A stretch of DNA of 64,000 nucleotides, taken from positions 763,941-827,940 of the forward strand of contig NZ_JACFQG010000001.1 of assembly GCF_016101585.1 (NCBI RefSeq), written 5' to 3'. The number at the start of each line of letters is the position of its first letter. The stretch's first letter is position 1. Of this stretch, positions 17,168 to 26,300 are shown piece by piece. The notes under the pieces are model-generated. The model saw only the letters and a program-made list of their open reading frames with translations. It had not been told where the DNA came from and did not search any database. Source of the DNA: Bifidobacterium polysaccharolyticum (lineage in GTDB: Bacteria; Actinomycetota; Actinomycetes; Actinomycetales; Bifidobacteriaceae). A program made the position numbers and the translations under genes.

Positions 17168-18478
17168 TCACTCAGCATTTTCGGTCTTTTCCACGACCAT
17201 ACCCCTCCCGCGGCTCCTGGCCCAGCCCAGCAGTGCCAGGGGGACAGCGCAGCACGTGACCACCGCCGGGATGGTCATGCCGCCGTGGGGTCCGAACTGA
17301 TCCAGGGCGACTCCGGCCAGGGTGGATCCCAGAGAGGTGCCGATGGATCCACCGGTGGACAGCCAGGAGAGCCCCTCGGTCAGGGCCCGGGCATCCACGT
17401 TCTCGCGCACGATCAGGTTGCCGGTGGCGAAGATGGGCGAAACGCACAAGCCAGTCAGCACCTCGGCCAGACCCAGCAGGACCAGGTTGTCCATGACCAG
17501 GCGGAAGACCACATAGCCCAGGGTCAGCAGCACCAGGAAGGTCGCCAGATAGCGCCAGCGGGATCCTTTGAGCCTGACCGAGCCGAAGATCAGCGCCCCG
17601 CACAGGGAGCCCAGGGCGAACAGGGCCAGCTGCAGGCCCACCGCCCCCTCGCGGCCCATGGACTTGGTCAGGGCGGTCACCGAGACGTCCACCGCAGAAA
17701 AGCTCATGTTGAAGACAACGAAGATCACCACCAGCAGGAGGATGCCCGGGTAGACCAGAGCCGAGCGCGAGCCCTGATGGCCTTCAGTATCATTTGGCAG
17801 GACATCTCCATGGGCATCCACCGGGGAGTGATCCGCTGCCGACTGGTCGACGGCCTCCATGCGAACGACAGCCGGAGGCTCGGTGGAACGCATGGCGAAG
17901 AAGGTCAGCCCGCCGACCAGCAGGGCCAGGGCAGGCAGGTAGAGCTGGGAGACCGGGCTGACCGAGGTGGCCAGGTAGGCGGAGAGGATGGGTCCCAGGA
18001 TGAAGACGCACTCGTCCAGCCCCGACTCCAGGGCGTAGGCGGTGTTGAGCAGATTGGTCTTGTCGTCGCGCAACACCCAGGCCCAGCGGGTGCGCACCAG
18101 GGCTCCGAAGGCGAACTGGGTCAAGCCCATCAGAGCCGCCAGCACAAAGAGCACTCCCAGGGGAACCCGGCGCATGGCACCCAGGGCGAATCCCAGAATG
18201 GCCAGAGCCTGCACGATCAGGGCGGTCACCCCGACCCGACGCTGACCGAACCTATCGAACAGACGGGCGTAGAAGGGGGTGACCAGGGCCGCACAGAGCG
18301 TGTAGACGGCACTCATCAGCCCGGCCGAAGTCCAGTTGTCATAGATGTGGTTCAAGGCCAGCACGATGCCCAGACCCATCATGCCCAGGGGCAGACGGGC
18401 CAGAACGGCCGACAGGCAGAAACCGGCGGCGCCCGGGTAGGTGAACAGGCGCAGGAAGGGTGATTTAGCGGCCGCCAT
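17168..18478 (-). CDS. MFS transporter
   Basis: A 436-residue major facilitator with about 12 hydrophobic helices, a central hydrophilic loop near residues 200-230 and the loop motif 'YARLFDRFGQRRVG' (MFS motif A) near residue 68. I favour the ATG at 18478, where AAGGA lies eight bases upstream; an ATG at 18487 overlaps that site. The gene overlaps the 3' end of the GNAT gene by 14 bases, so the two are translationally coupled. It resembles drug- or metabolite-efflux members, but no substrate can be assigned. Its place in front of dapB makes lysine or precursor export a possible but unsupported idea. Confidence 0.85.
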   Translation of the reverse strand: MAAAKSPFLRLFTYPGAAGFCLSAVLARLPLGMMGLGIVLALNHIYDNWTSAGLMSAVYTLCAALVTPFYARLFDRFGQRRVGVTALIVQALAILGFALGAMRRVPLGVLFVLAALMGLTQFAFGALVRTRWAWVLRDDKTNLLNTAYALESGLDECVFILGPILSAYLATSVSPVSQLYLPALALLVGGLTFFAMRSTEPPAVVRMEAVDQSAADHSPVDAHGDVLPNDTEGHQGSRSALVYPGILLLVVIFVVFNMSFSAVDVSVTALTKSMGREGAVGLQLALFALGSLCGALIFGSVRLKGSRWRYLATFLVLLTLGYVVFRLVMDNLVLLGLAEVLTGLCVSPIFATGNLIVRENVDARALTEGLSWLSTGGSIGTSLGSTLAGVALDQFGPHGGMTIPAVVTCCAVPLALLGWARSRGRGMVVEKTENAE

Positions 18479-19205
18479 GATCACCATCCTTGCCCAGCTG
18501 GTCGCTCACACGGCCTCCGTAGATGAAGATGTCGTCAATACCCTCAAAGAACTGCGGATCGTCGGAGGGGTCACGCCCGGCGAAGGCGGCATGGTCCCGG
18601 CCCTTGAGCTCGGCCAGCCGCTCCATGCCCTTGTGGTCGTAGAAGCCCACGTCGCAGGAGGAGTCCGTGTGCAGGTAGAAGCGCTCGATGCCCGCCTGGT
18701 CCAGATGCTCCAGGGTGTCCCGCCACAGGGCGCCGCCCACGCCGCGTCCCCGAGCGCGGCTGGCGACCAGGAAGAGTCTCAGCTCAGCCTGGGGCGGGAC
18801 GGCCAGACCGCACTGCTCCTCCAGCTTGACTTCGGTCAGCTGCCATTGGCGGGCCCGGTCCAGGGTCTGGGCGCCCAATGTCGTGGCAGACAGCTGCTGG
18901 TCCACCTGCTCCAGCTCCTCTTCGGCCTTGGGGAAGCAGGGTTCGCCATGCCCTTCGGCCAACAGGGTCACCCCCAGAAAGTCCTGCCCATCGACAGCTA
19001 TCCGAGCCCTGGTGGTACCCACCAAATAATGCAGGATGAAATGCGCGGCGCTCAGCCGGGACACAGTTCCCTCGGGATCCTCCTGCACCTTCCAGGTGGC
19101 ATCAAAGGTCCCCACCAGGTCGGGCATGTCCGCCCAGACCATGGGTCTTATTGCCACGCTCCCCCTCCGCCAGGAGGCCTGGTCGTGATTACTGGACGTT
19201 GTCAT
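18465..19205 (-). CDS. GNAT-family N-acetyltransferase
   Basis: A 246-residue protein with the acetyl-CoA pyrophosphate loop 'ASRARGRGVGGALWRDTLEH' (motif A, R/Q-x-x-G-x-G/A form) around residues 150-170, then 'FYLHTDSSCDVGFYDHKGM' where GNAT enzymes carry motif B. The N-terminal ~130 residues begin 'VAIRPMVWADMPDLVGTF', the usual first strand. Length is somewhat larger than a minimal GNAT because of an insertion around 90-125. Starts at 19205 or 19214 are both possible; TGGAG lies just upstream. It overlaps the MFS gene. The substrate is unknown; small-molecule detoxification paired with the transporter is one option. Confidence 0.8.
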   Translation of the reverse strand: MTTSSNHDQASWRRGSVAIRPMVWADMPDLVGTFDATWKVQEDPEGTVSRLSAAHFILHYLVGTTRARIAVDGQDFLGVTLLAEGHGEPCFPKAEEELEQVDQQLSATTLGAQTLDRARQWQLTEVKLEEQCGLAVPPQAELRLFLVASRARGRGVGGALWRDTLEHLDQAGIERFYLHTDSSCDVGFYDHKGMERLAELKGRDHAAFAGRDPSDDPQFFEGIDDIFIYGGRVSDQLGKDGDHGGR

Positions 19206-19333
19206 CTGTCTCATTGCTCCATTCGGGCGTGCCCGGCCCCACGACGACATTTGGCCGTCTGCCGATCGCCTGCTGTTCATGATTGCTGATGCGCGGCACC
19301 CATCGCCCTTGTCTGGCGGGGTCTGCCGCAGAC

Positions 19334-22300
19334 TCAGTCCTCGTCCGACTGCTCGGGTATGCCCTCGGCCAGGGTTGCGAGAATTTCTTCTTCGGTCCTG
19401 GCACGGGCCCTGATGAGTCGGTCCTGGGGCTGGTCTTCGCTTACATAATAAAGGCAGGCGTCGATGGTCGACAGGCCGATACCCTCCAAGCGTGACAGGA
19501 GCAGCCGGTAGAAGTCCAGCTGGACCAGACGGCGGTTGGTCGACTCCTCTCCGTGAGGTCGGGCTCCGGTCTTCCAATCCACGATGGTGTAGCGCAGATC
19601 CGGGCGATCAGGGTCCAGTCCACCTGCGAAGACCGCATCCAACTTGCCTTTGACGATGCGACCGGCCAGCACCGCCACGATGGGCCGTTCCACCCAGACA
19701 GGAGTGCGCTGGGCCCAGTCGGAATCGGCCAGTCGCTGCTCCCAGGTCAGCAGACGGGCCTGTACGGGATCGGCCTTGGAATCCAGGGACTCTCGCTCCT
19801 GGTCAAGCCCGGCCAGCATCCGGGCTCGCTCAGCCATGGCCCCGGGACCCAGCGGACCATCGAGCAGGTTCGGTGCTTCCGCCTGGTCAGGCAGGTCCAC
19901 CAGTCCTTGAGGGGCAGAGATCTCGGGCAGAATGAAACGCCTGGCCCAGTCGTGGAAGCGGGTGCCCGCCTCGGCCTGCGGGGAGGCCACCTGGGGTATG
20001 GGTCTGACCAGCCCCTGCCAGTAATCCCTCTCCATCTTGGGATCGCCCCCTGCCGAGCTGGCCTGGATGGCGGTGACGCTGCTAGCCCCATGTCCCAGGA
20101 TTCGGCGGCCGGTGCGCCGCAGCAGATCCAGATCCGTGAGCAGCTGGTCGTCGGCCACTCCTAGGCGGCCTGTGCTGACCTGCAGGACGCGGACCGCATT
20201 GGCGTAGAGCCCGTCATCGCCCTCATCAGGGATTTTGTGGTCGTCTGGTTCCCCGGCGCGCACCCAGGCGGCCGAGCGATCCAAGGCTTCACGGGTCCGC
20301 GCACTCAGAACAGGAGGCCAAAGCGCCTGCTCACGCTCACCGTCTCGGGCGGCGACCTGGTCCACCTCCTCCAGGGCACGGTCGACGATCGTTTGACGGT
20401 AAAACTGGGCGTTCTCACCGACAAAAAGCCCCAAGGGCGGCGTTGGCTCGCCCCCCTGTGCATCCTCTGCGTGCTCCAGCTTGACCGCATCGGGCTCTTC
20501 CTGGAAGAGCTCCACCAGTTCAGTCCAGAAGTTGGAAGCCTTGTCCGGGTCCGGTGCCGGCGTGTTCAGGGCCGCAGACTCCGCTTGGGAATCCTGGCTG
20601 AAGGTCAGCAGCAGGTCATGCCGGGCCCTGGTCGCCGCCACGTAGATCAGCCGCCGCTCGTCATCCAGCAGCCGTCGGCCATACTGCTCTCGCTGAGAGG
20701 GAGCAATGGCATCGGCACGCACCTGACGGGCCTGATCGTCCAGCCCGCTCTCACGAGACAGGCCCATGGCCTCCTCCTCCAAGTCCGCCAGGTCCATCCG
20801 ACCCAGCAGATCCTCAGGGTCAGCTCCCAGGGGGGCGTCGTGTGGAAAACGGGGCAGGATCATGGCATCAGCCCGCACCGGCACCGGCACAGACTGGGGA
20901 TCGACCAGCCAGGTACGGGCCGTGCAGTTGTACTGGTAGACCGGACCGTCCGGGGATTGGACCACCGGCTGGTCCAAGGCGGGCTTGACCGTGAGCCGGT
21001 CGCCCTGGCTGCTGGGGAAGGCTCCACGCTTGAGCCCGACCACCGCCACGGCATCCCACTCCAGGCCCTTGGCCTGGTGGACGGTCATCAGGGCCACGTC
21101 GGCCTGTCGTGCATCCCCGTCAGTGGGCATTTCGGGACTCTGATCCAGTGAGGACAGCCAGGAGACGAACCCACGCAGGCTGGGCCCTAGGCCCTGGGGC
21201 AGCTCGGACAGGTAGACATCCACCTGATCCAGCAGGGCCTGGATGCCAGCCTTGGCCTGGCTGGGCTCCAGAGGACGCTCTGGATTGGCCAGGGTACGGG
21301 CCAGCACCAGGTCCACGTCCAGATCCAGGGCACGGATGGCAGCGATAACTACCTGGCGCAGGGGGGCCGAGGACTCGGCCTGGACCTGGCATATGACCCG
21401 GGCAGCCTCAGCGGCCTGGACCTGCCCCTTGGCGGAGAGCCCTGAGCTCTTCAAGAGGTCTGGCAGGTCGTCGCGCAGAAGCAGATCCACCAGGAAGACA
21501 TCATTGGGGACCTGGTCACGGTAACGATGCAAATCCTCGCGACGGCGGCGCGGCTCGGGGTCGGGCTCGACCAGACCGGCCCGGACAAGAGCCCGGTACT
21601 GGCTGTCCTCATTGACCTTGGCTGCCAGGGAGGCCAGAGCGCTCAGATCGGCCGCGTCCATGCCGAACCGGGCCGAGGCCAACAGACGCATCAGGGAATC
21701 GCTGTCGGTGTGGTCGCAGACTATAGAGAGCAAAGCCCGCAGATCCATGACCTCGGGCCGGTCGAAGAGGGAGGAGTACCCGACGACCTGGCAGCTCAGC
21801 CCTGCAGCCTCCATGGCCTCGCGGTACCTGGGCAGGGCAGCCTTGGAGCGGAAGAGAACGGCCACGTGCGGCGCATCACCCTGATTGCCATAGAGCTCGC
21901 GTGCTCTGAGGGCGAACCTGACCACGCCATCGATCTCCTGGCCGCCGGTACTGTAACCCAAGAGGCCCACGGTGCCTTGGTCGGCGTCCTCACGGGGACG
22001 GAGCCTGGCCACGTCCACCTCGCGCAGTTCCGCTTCCGACCGGCTCCCCTGGCCCCGATGGCGCAGGGGGACGGTCAGCTGGTTGGCGGCCTTGAGCACC
22101 CAGCTGGAGTTGCGGAAGGTGCGCGACAGGGTCAGCGGATCCTGGTCCTGCGAGCGCCCAAAGGCGGTCACACCAGAGAGGGGACCGCTGCCGGAGGCGG
22201 GTCGGTCGGCCAACATGCCGAACTGGGCCTGGAAGGTGCAGAAGGCCCCAGGACTGGCTCCGCGCCAAGCATAGATGGACTGGAAGGGGTCGCCCACGGC

Positions 22301-23374
22301 AGTCACGGCCGATCTGCCAGGTGCCTGATCCTTGCTCCCCTGATCCTCCTGCCGATTCTGCGGATGGAAGATGGCCGCCAGAAGCAGGGCCTGGGTGGTG
22401 GAGGTATCCTGGTATTCGTCCAGAAAAACGTGACTGTAGCGGCGTCGCAGCTGGGCACTGATGGAGGGAAAACGCTCGACCAGCTGGAAGGCGGCCAGGG
22501 TGAAGTCGCCGAACTCGGCCATGTTGGCCTGGCGCTTGGCCCTCTGGTAGTCCTGGACCAGGGTCAGCAGCTTCTCGCGTGTCAGAACCGCCCGTCGCAT
22601 GGCATTTACCCGATAGAGGCGAATGCTCTGCCGCTTATCTTGGAAGTCCTTGATTTTGCCCTGATAGTGCTCGTCGGTTTCCTTTTTGGTTCGCTTGGGC
22701 GGCACCTGGCTGACCCTGGGCTCGTCATCCGGCACAGGCTGGTCGCCGATCAACTGGTCCGCACGATCCACAAAGGCGCGGTCCCAGGCGCGGATCCGCT
22801 CCACAGCCTGGTCGAAATCCGGGCAGTCGCTGCTGATCATGGAGGTGGTCACCGCCCCGGTCAGCCCCAGGACCCGGTTGACGGTGGTCGAGAAGGTCGC
22901 GGAGCCCAGGTCGTCGGAGTCTCCATCCTGTGCCAATGAACTGGCAGGAAAAATTAGGTCCAGATGGTCGGCGACCACCTGAGAGGCCAGCTGGTAGGCC
23001 CCTGCCGAACTCAGGGGACGGGTATCCTGGTCCATGCCCACCAATAGGCCGTACTGGCGCACGATGGACTGGAAGAAGGCGTCATAGGTAGACACAGTCG
23101 GCTTGAGGAAGTTGCGTTCGGGGTCCACGCCCGAGGTGCCTCTGCCTTGGTCGCGTCGGATGACCGCCGCCCCAACCCTGGACTGGAGCTCGGAGGCGGC
23201 CTTGCGGGTGAAGGTCAACCCCAGAATCTGCTCTGAGGGCACTCCCCGACGGATCAGGGCGATGATTCGGCTGGTCATGGTCATGGTCTTGCCCGAGCCG
23301 GCACCGGCCACCACCAGAAGATCCTCGTTGACATCCGCATCGACGATGGCGGACTGTTCGGCAGTCTGCTTCAT
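19334..23374 (-). CDS. adnB: AdnB-like UvrD-family helicase-nuclease subunit
   Basis: A 1346-residue superfamily 1A helicase with a C-terminal PD-(D/E)XK nuclease, fitting AdnB of the actinobacterial AdnAB double-strand-break resection machine. Walker A 'AGAGSGKT' is at about 23-30, motif II is 'FLDEYQDT', motif III 'DPFQSIYAWRGA' and motif VI 'YVAATRARHDL'. The nuclease core 'IVDWKTGARPHG' is near residue 1261. The ATG at 23374 overlaps the adnA stop as ATGA, with GGAGG upstream, so translation is coupled. It is longer than mycobacterial AdnB (~1100), mainly through loops in the helicase part. It generates 3' ends for RecA loading. Confidence 0.82.
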   Translation of the reverse strand: MKQTAEQSAIVDADVNEDLLVVAGAGSGKTMTMTSRIIALIRRGVPSEQILGLTFTRKAASELQSRVGAAVIRRDQGRGTSGVDPERNFLKPTVSTYDAFFQSIVRQYGLLVGMDQDTRPLSSAGAYQLASQVVADHLDLIFPASSLAQDGDSDDLGSATFSTTVNRVLGLTGAVTTSMISSDCPDFDQAVERIRAWDRAFVDRADQLIGDQPVPDDEPRVSQVPPKRTKKETDEHYQGKIKDFQDKRQSIRLYRVNAMRRAVLTREKLLTLVQDYQRAKRQANMAEFGDFTLAAFQLVERFPSISAQLRRRYSHVFLDEYQDTSTTQALLLAAIFHPQNRQEDQGSKDQAPGRSAVTAVGDPFQSIYAWRGASPGAFCTFQAQFGMLADRPASGSGPLSGVTAFGRSQDQDPLTLSRTFRNSSWVLKAANQLTVPLRHRGQGSRSEAELREVDVARLRPREDADQGTVGLLGYSTGGQEIDGVVRFALRARELYGNQGDAPHVAVLFRSKAALPRYREAMEAAGLSCQVVGYSSLFDRPEVMDLRALLSIVCDHTDSDSLMRLLASARFGMDAADLSALASLAAKVNEDSQYRALVRAGLVEPDPEPRRRREDLHRYRDQVPNDVFLVDLLLRDDLPDLLKSSGLSAKGQVQAAEAARVICQVQAESSAPLRQVVIAAIRALDLDVDLVLARTLANPERPLEPSQAKAGIQALLDQVDVYLSELPQGLGPSLRGFVSWLSSLDQSPEMPTDGDARQADVALMTVHQAKGLEWDAVAVVGLKRGAFPSSQGDRLTVKPALDQPVVQSPDGPVYQYNCTARTWLVDPQSVPVPVRADAMILPRFPHDAPLGADPEDLLGRMDLADLEEEAMGLSRESGLDDQARQVRADAIAPSQREQYGRRLLDDERRLIYVAATRARHDLLLTFSQDSQAESAALNTPAPDPDKASNFWTELVELFQEEPDAVKLEHAEDAQGGEPTPPLGLFVGENAQFYRQTIVDRALEEVDQVAARDGEREQALWPPVLSARTREALDRSAAWVRAGEPDDHKIPDEGDDGLYANAVRVLQVSTGRLGVADDQLLTDLDLLRRTGRRILGHGASSVTAIQASSAGGDPKMERDYWQGLVRPIPQVASPQAEAGTRFHDWARRFILPEISAPQGLVDLPDQAEAPNLLDGPLGPGAMAERARMLAGLDQERESLDSKADPVQARLLTWEQRLADSDWAQRTPVWVERPIVAVLAGRIVKGKLDAVFAGGLDPDRPDLRYTIVDWKTGARPHGEESTNRRLVQLDFYRLLLSRLEGIGLSTIDACLYYVSEDQPQDRLIRARARTEEEILATLAEGIPEQSDED

Positions 23375-26300
23375 TCCTGATCCTCCAGTAGATTGGGCGC
23401 CACCAGTTGCCATGCTTGACATTCCTGGCCATTGCTGGCCCGATGGCAACGCGCAGGGTCGAAGACCGCGTCATCCTGGCCAGCCGTCAGCTTGACCCCG
23501 GCAGCAAAGAAGACCCTGGCTATCATGGTCAGCCCCCATACAGCCTGGGAGGAGACCCGGGCTGCTCGGACCATGGCCCACAGGTCCGCATCCACCCCAG
23601 GGGGAACCTGATCAAGCAGGTCCGCAGGCTCGGCCTTGGACTTGAGCGGGGAAGGCATGCCGGTTCTGGGCTGAGCGATAGTGACCAGCCTGTCGCGCTC
23701 GAACAGTGGCGGCTGGTAGGCCATCTCCTCCCGGCGCAGCCCCGTTTGCGCATCCTTGGGCGGGGCCTGCAGCTGCAAGAGCAGGGACTGGCTCAGCTTC
23801 ATCCCCTCGGTCCTCTCCAGGTCGGGGGCCTGCGGGAGGCTCCATGCGGCAGCCGCCTCCGGACTGCTGCCGGGCGTGGGCGGGAAGGCCAGTCCCAGTT
23901 GATAGCAAACCAACTGCAGGTCGTTGAAGAGCTGTCCTTGGGTGTAGGGGACTCTGCCGGTCTTGTAGTCCACCAGCCGCAAACGGATGCCCTCGGGCAG
24001 AGACCTGACCTCCAGACGGTCGATACGGCCGGTCAGCCTGACCGTCGTCCTGGCATCCAGGGCTGCGGGGAAGCCGTCAACCAGGCCTGACATCAAGGCA
24101 AAGAGCCCGTCGGCATCCAGAGGACTTTCAGGGAAGGTGGCCTTCCAAAGAGGAACCAAATCCTCCACGGACAGGCTGACATCGAAGGAACGCTCGCTCT
24201 GTACACCCAGCAGGTCGCCGACCGGAACCGGGCTCTTGCCCCCCAGGCCGTATTCGGAATCCGAGGAGCGAACGAAATAAGAGGCCAGGTTGTCCAGGAT
24301 GGACTCCACCCGGCTGCTGCGGCCGCGTTGGTCATAGAGTTCGTCGGGGTCCCGCAGGCGCTGTTCCTGGGGAGCCAGCTCCTGGTAGATATCCAGAAGC
24401 GCATCCCGCACCTGCTGCTGGCGAGCGTCCGAATCACCCTGGCCGGGACGATCCAGACCCTGGGCTGTGCCCTCGCTGGCCACCTTGTGGATCAGGGAGC
24501 CGAACTCGGTGGGCACCCTGGAGGGAGATGGGCCGGAGAACTGGTCTCCCAAAGCCCACTCCAGGGGGCAGTTCCAGATTGCGTCGACCGCCGACGGCGA
24601 AAGGAGAACCACCTGGCGGCCGGACTGGTGCTTATGGCGATGGTTACGGCGGTTGTCACGGTCGTGGGTTCGGCCCGCCTGTGTAGCTTGATTGAAAGAA
24701 GCAGACGAGGACCGGGAAGCAGGATCCCATTCAACAACCGATGCAACACCTGAGGCTGCTGTCACGGCCCTTGACTCAGCGGCCTGCTCAACCGAAATCC
24801 CTCTATCCGGGACATGCTCATCCAGAGCTTGTCCAAGCGTAGATTGCTCGTCTGGGGCATGCCGGTCCGAAGCCGGCCCAACCGTGGACTGTCTGTCTGG
24901 AACATGCTGATTCAATGCCGACTGGTCATAGAGGAAGGGCCAATGCCTGGGATCGGCCGAATCCTGGCCCTGGTCGGCCAGCAACCGCAGGGTCTGCACG
25001 GCATCGTCCGCTCGGTCACGGTCGACCTGGTCCTGCGGAAGCAACGCCTGGACAGCCAGGATGGACCGGGCGGCCGCAGTCAGGCCCCTGGGAGACACCT
25101 CCAGCCCTCCGTAGCGCTCACTGCCGCCTGAGCCAGCGCCGACCATGCTGAACTCCGCCTGGTTCATATCGGCGGTGCGTGGATAGCGTTCGGGCAGATA
25201 GCCGTAAAGGAAGTCCGATGGAACCAAATCATCGTTCCAGACCGCGCTGATGCGCACCTGGGTCCGGGCCCGGGTCAGCGCCTCCAGAAAACCCTTTTTC
25301 TCGGCATAGAGGATGGATCGCAAGGCCGGATCGTGGCTGAGCGTGTCTGCCAAGGGGTCGCCGATGCGGTCATGCAGAACCAGGTCTGCCAGCTCTTCGG
25401 CCCCGAACATGGTGTCGCGGGGAATCAGGTTGGGCCAGACCCCGTCCTGAACGGCGGGCAGCCAGACCAAGGGCCAGTCAGTGGCCAAGGCGGCAGCGCC
25501 GGCGGGCGTCGTCAGAGTGACGGCATGCTCGATGGGCCCGATCCGCGCCAAGGAATCGGCCTCGATTTGCATGGTGCGCACCTGGTCCATGAAGGCCTCA
25601 ACCGTGGGGAAACGACGAGAGCCAGCAGCGTACTGGAAGAGCCGCATGAGCGCGTCTAGACGGTCGTTGGCCTCCTCCCCCTCCTGGGTGGCCATCAGGG
25701 CTCTTCGCTGCCAGTCATCGGCCAGGTCCAGGCTCCGCCAGGCCTCCCAGAGCACATATTGGGGCTGACGGTCCTCCAGGGCGTTGATGCGGTTGGCGGT
25801 CAGTCGCAGAACCTGCAGGGCCTTGTCCAGGACTTGAACGTCAGAATCCTCCCGGCGACCTCCGGCGATGGCGGTCATGACCTCCAGGATGATTCCCGAG
25901 GATCGGCCATCCGGATCCAGAACCAGCAGGGTCTCCAGGGCCTGAACAGACAAAATGGCTGGCCGTTGGGCATCCCGGTCGCCCAGATCCACTGGCTGGT
26001 CGGGGGCCGAAGCAGTCGAAAAGAGATCTGACCCGCCCCTTTCCTGGGAGGAATCATGCCTGGTCAGCAGGGAATCGTCGACGCTGATGCCGGATGAACG
26101 GTCCCGCTCAGCACGCCGCTGGGCCAGGTCCTCGACCCAATTCCGCCAGGCCTGTCCCAGGAGAGGCAGGTCGCCCAAGGAGCCCGATGAGTCCGCCCCG
26201 CTCCCCTGCTGACCGGACAAGGGGGCCAGGGCGACCATGGTCTCCATGATGGACTCCAGGCGCTCCATCCTGACGGGACGCTCTGCACGAGCGGCAGTAG

